This document shows, piece by piece, positions 62,091 through 64,000 of a stretch of 64,000 bases of DNA. A program made the translations under genes and the position numbers. The stretch is from NCBI GenBank assembly GCA_030841105.1, contig JAVEDE010000026.1:1-64000 (forward strand), given 5' to 3'. Source of the DNA: Pyrinomonadaceae bacterium (GTDB lineage Bacteria; Acidobacteriota; Blastocatellia; Pyrinomonadales; Pyrinomonadaceae). Under the pieces are notes generated by a model. That model ran no database searches. It saw nothing but the letters and a program-made list of their open reading frames with translations, and was not told the origin of the DNA. Numbering within the stretch: the first letter of the stretch is position 1; each line of letters starts with the position of its first letter.

Positions 62091-63671
62091 ATGACGAACA
62101 CGACGGCGAACCAGACGATCAAGACGAACGGCACGCCCGACGCCGCGCCCTTCCTTGAGATGCGCGACATCACGAAGACCTTTCCCGGCGTGCGCGCGCT
62201 CGACGGCGTGACCTTCGATCTCAAGCGCGGCGAGTTTCACGCGCTCGTCGGCGAGAACGGCGCGGGCAAGTCCACGCTGATGAAGATACTCGGCGGCGTC
62301 TATCCTTACCCGGAGTACGGCGGCGAGATTCGCATCGAAGGCGCGCTCAAACAGTTCAAGAGCGTGCGCGACGCGGAGGCCGCCGGGATCGCCGTCATCT
62401 ATCAGGAACTCTCGCTCATCAAAGAGATGACCATCGGCGAGAACATCTTTCTGGGGCGCGAGCCGCGCCGCCTCGGCGTCATCCGCTGGGACGAACTCTA
62501 CTCGCGCGCGCGTCAACTGCTCGACTCCTTACGTCTCCCGCTCGACCCGCGCACGCCCATCCGCAACCTGGGCATCGGCCAGCAGCAACTCGTAGAGATC
62601 GCCAAAGCCCTCTCGCACGAAGCGCGCCTCCTCGTCCTCGACGAGCCGACCGCTGCCCTCACCGGCGCGGAAGTCGAGACGCTCTTCGGCATCCTGAATG
62701 AGTTGAGAGAGACGCGCGGCGTCGGCATGATCTACATCTCGCACAAACTCGACGAGGTGTTTCGCATGAGCGACCGCATCACCGTCCTGCGCGACGGGCG
62801 CACGGTCGGGACTGAACCGGCAAGCGCGCTCAACGAGACGAAAGTCATCTCGCGGATGGTCGGGCGCGAAGTCGGAGACATCTTTCCGACGCCCGATCAC
62901 GAGCAGGGCGGCGTCGTGTTCGAGGCGCGCGACATCACGGTCGAAGACCCGAACGTGGCCGGAAAGAAATTGGTTGACGGCGTGAGTTTCGCCGTGCGGC
63001 GCGGCGAGGTGCTGGGCGTGGCGGGCTTGATGGGCGCGGGGCGCAGCGATCTGCTGATGGCGATCTTCGGCGCGCACGCGGGGCGCACGTCGGGCGAGGT
63101 GCGCGTCGAGGGCGCGCGCGTGCGGATCGAGAGTCCGGCCGATGCCATCCGCCACGGCCTCGGCTTCGTCACGGAAGATCGCAAACGCTTCGGCCTCGTG
63201 CTCGACCAGACGATCCTGAACAACATGACGCTCGCCGGACTCGCGCGCATCTCCGGCCGCTTCGTCACGAACGTTGACCGCGAAGCGGCCGAGGGCAACC
63301 GCTCGATGCGGGAGTTGCGCGTCAAGGCCAACTCGGTCTTCACCGTCGCGGGCACGCTTTCGGGCGGCAACCAGCAGAAGGTCGTGCTTGCCAAGTGGCT
63401 GTTGACGAACCCGCGCGTGCTCTTTTTAGACGAGCCGACGCGCGGCATAGACGTGGGCGCGAAGCAGGAAATCTACGCGCAGATCAACCAACTGGCGAAG
63501 TCCGGCCTCGCCATCGTGCTCGTCTCTTCGGAACTGCCCGAAGTGCTCGGCCTCTCCGACCGCGTGCTCGTCCTGCACGAAGGGCGCGTGACGGGCGAGT
63601 TCACGCGCAACAACGCGACGCCGGAAAAAGTCATGGCCTGCGCGACGGGGAACGTGCAACACGCTGCGTAA
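62091..63671 (+). CDS. xylG: Sugar ABC transporter ATP-binding protein, xylose-type
   Basis: 526 residues from the ATG at 62091, with two ABC cassettes. First: Walker A GENGAGKSTLMKILGG, Q-loop YQELSLI, signature LGIGQQQLVEIAKALS, Walker B LLVLDEPTAAL. Second: VLGVAGLMGAGRSDLLMAIF (degenerate Walker A, as usual in this family), signature LSGGNQQKVVLAKWLLTN and Walker B VLFLDEPTRGIDVGAKQEIY. It energises sugar import with the XylF-like protein and the permease that follows 32 bases later. Xylose over other pentoses is inferred from the binding protein. Confidence 0.95.
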   Translation: MTNTTANQTIKTNGTPDAAPFLEMRDITKTFPGVRALDGVTFDLKRGEFHALVGENGAGKSTLMKILGGVYPYPEYGGEIRIEGALKQFKSVRDAEAAGIAVIYQELSLIKEMTIGENIFLGREPRRLGVIRWDELYSRARQLLDSLRLPLDPRTPIRNLGIGQQQLVEIAKALSHEARLLVLDEPTAALTGAEVETLFGILNELRETRGVGMIYISHKLDEVFRMSDRITVLRDGRTVGTEPASALNETKVISRMVGREVGDIFPTPDHEQGGVVFEARDITVEDPNVAGKKLVDGVSFAVRRGEVLGVAGLMGAGRSDLLMAIFGAHAGRTSGEVRVEGARVRIESPADAIRHGLGFVTEDRKRFGLVLDQTILNNMTLAGLARISGRFVTNVDREAAEGNRSMRELRVKANSVFTVAGTLSGGNQQKVVLAKWLLTNPRVLFLDEPTRGIDVGAKQEIYAQINQLAKSGLAIVLVSSELPEVLGLSDRVLVLHEGRVTGEFTRNNATPEKVMACATGNVQHAA

Positions 63672-63703
63672 GTCTTAAGTTTGAGTTCTCATCGGAGTTG
63701 TCC

Positions 63704-64000
63704 ATGAGCCATCAACCAAATGAGCCGGTAGTTGATCGCCCGCCCGTGACGGCCGACGTGACGCCCGCGCCCACTGAGGCGGAGTTGACGCGGCAGACGC
63801 GCATCGGCGGCTTCCGTGTTCCGACCGACGCGCTGCGCGCCTACACGATGTTGTTCGCGCTCGTCGCCATCTGGATTTATTTCAACTACGCGACTGACGG
63901 CATCTTTCTCGACCCGCGCAATTTCTCGAACCTGATGCGGCAGACGGCCGTGACGGGCGTGCTCGCCGTCGGCATGTTGATGGTGATCGTGACGGGGAAC
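63704..64000 (+). CDS. xylH: Sugar ABC transporter permease, xylose-type (truncated by window end)
   Basis: The first 99 residues are present. The start ATG has GGAG nine bases upstream (ATCGGAGTTGTCCATG). The sequence reads MSHQPNEPVVDRPP, then TRIGGFRVPTDALRAYTMLF, ALVAIWIYFNYATDGIFLDP and RNFSNLMRQTAVTGVLAVGM, followed by LMVIVTGN where the window ends. The first two membrane helices and the loop DPRNFSNLMRQ are typical of BPD_transp_2 (RbsC/XylH) permeases. It completes the xylFGH operon. Confidence 0.92.
   Translation, partial: MSHQPNEPVVDRPPVTADVTPAPTEAELTRQTRIGGFRVPTDALRAYTMLFALVAIWIYFNYATDGIFLDPRNFSNLMRQTAVTGVLAVGMLMVIVTGN

Overview
This 64 kb window is GC-rich chromosomal DNA. It most likely comes from an acidobacterium (phylum Acidobacteriota, perhaps class Blastocatellia); that placement is inferred from gene content, not from a marker gene. 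The clues are two Oar-type TonB-dependent receptors with an N-terminal carboxypeptidase-regulatory-like domain and no SusD partner, four secreted CRTAC1/FG-GAP/ASPIC-UnbV proteins within 12 kb, a fused aroDE gene, and several small zinc-ribbon membrane proteins. I found no rRNA, tRNA, CRISPR array, transposase or prophage block.

Layout. 0-9.4 kb: an RDD membrane protein, a DUF2203 protein, an NYN nuclease-like protein, a possible propeptide-like lipoprotein, a zinc-ribbon protein overlapping rlmB, a pair of zinc-ribbon paralogues, and aroDE. 9.5-14.6 kb: a ThiF/MoeB-type E1-like enzyme, a PfkB sugar kinase, a small protein with a phage-type fold, and hrpB. 14.7-22.4 kb: a secreted beta-propeller protein, two small secreted proteins, a sigma/anti-sigma/secretin-like operon, and a ROK regulator. 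22.4-36.8 kb: an ordered 21-bp repeat array, a GNAT acetyltransferase, the CRTAC1 cluster, a SUKH protein and a nitrilase-family hydrolase. 37-56.4 kb: an alpha-glucan/beta-glucoside utilisation region with a TonB receptor, a TPR protein, cytochrome c, three GH13 enzymes, malQ, an SDR, an SLC45/GPH-like sugar transporter, a PF10091/GH144-like enzyme and a GH3 beta-glucosidase. 56.5-64 kb: a second TonB receptor, which probably heads the minus-strand GH3/GH144 operon, and a xylFGH-like sugar ABC transporter cut by the window end.

The most striking observation is in the CRTAC1-TlpA gene at 27616-30690. Its reading frame is interrupted by one in-frame TGA (29506-29508). Seventeen bases after the TGA is a GGTCG loop closed by a perfect 6-bp stem, matching in position and loop sequence the bacterial SECIS element of E. 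coli fdhF. I read this as a selenoprotein with Sec at residue ~631, in a family I do not know as a described selenoprotein.

The second theme is repeats. Many intergenic gaps carry degenerate tandem repeats or long hairpins that begin at, or run into, the stop codon of the preceding gene. They include a purine-rich hairpin family, a 12 x 21-bp palindrome array, a 4 x 22-bp array, and several two-copy duplications of 16-23 bp.
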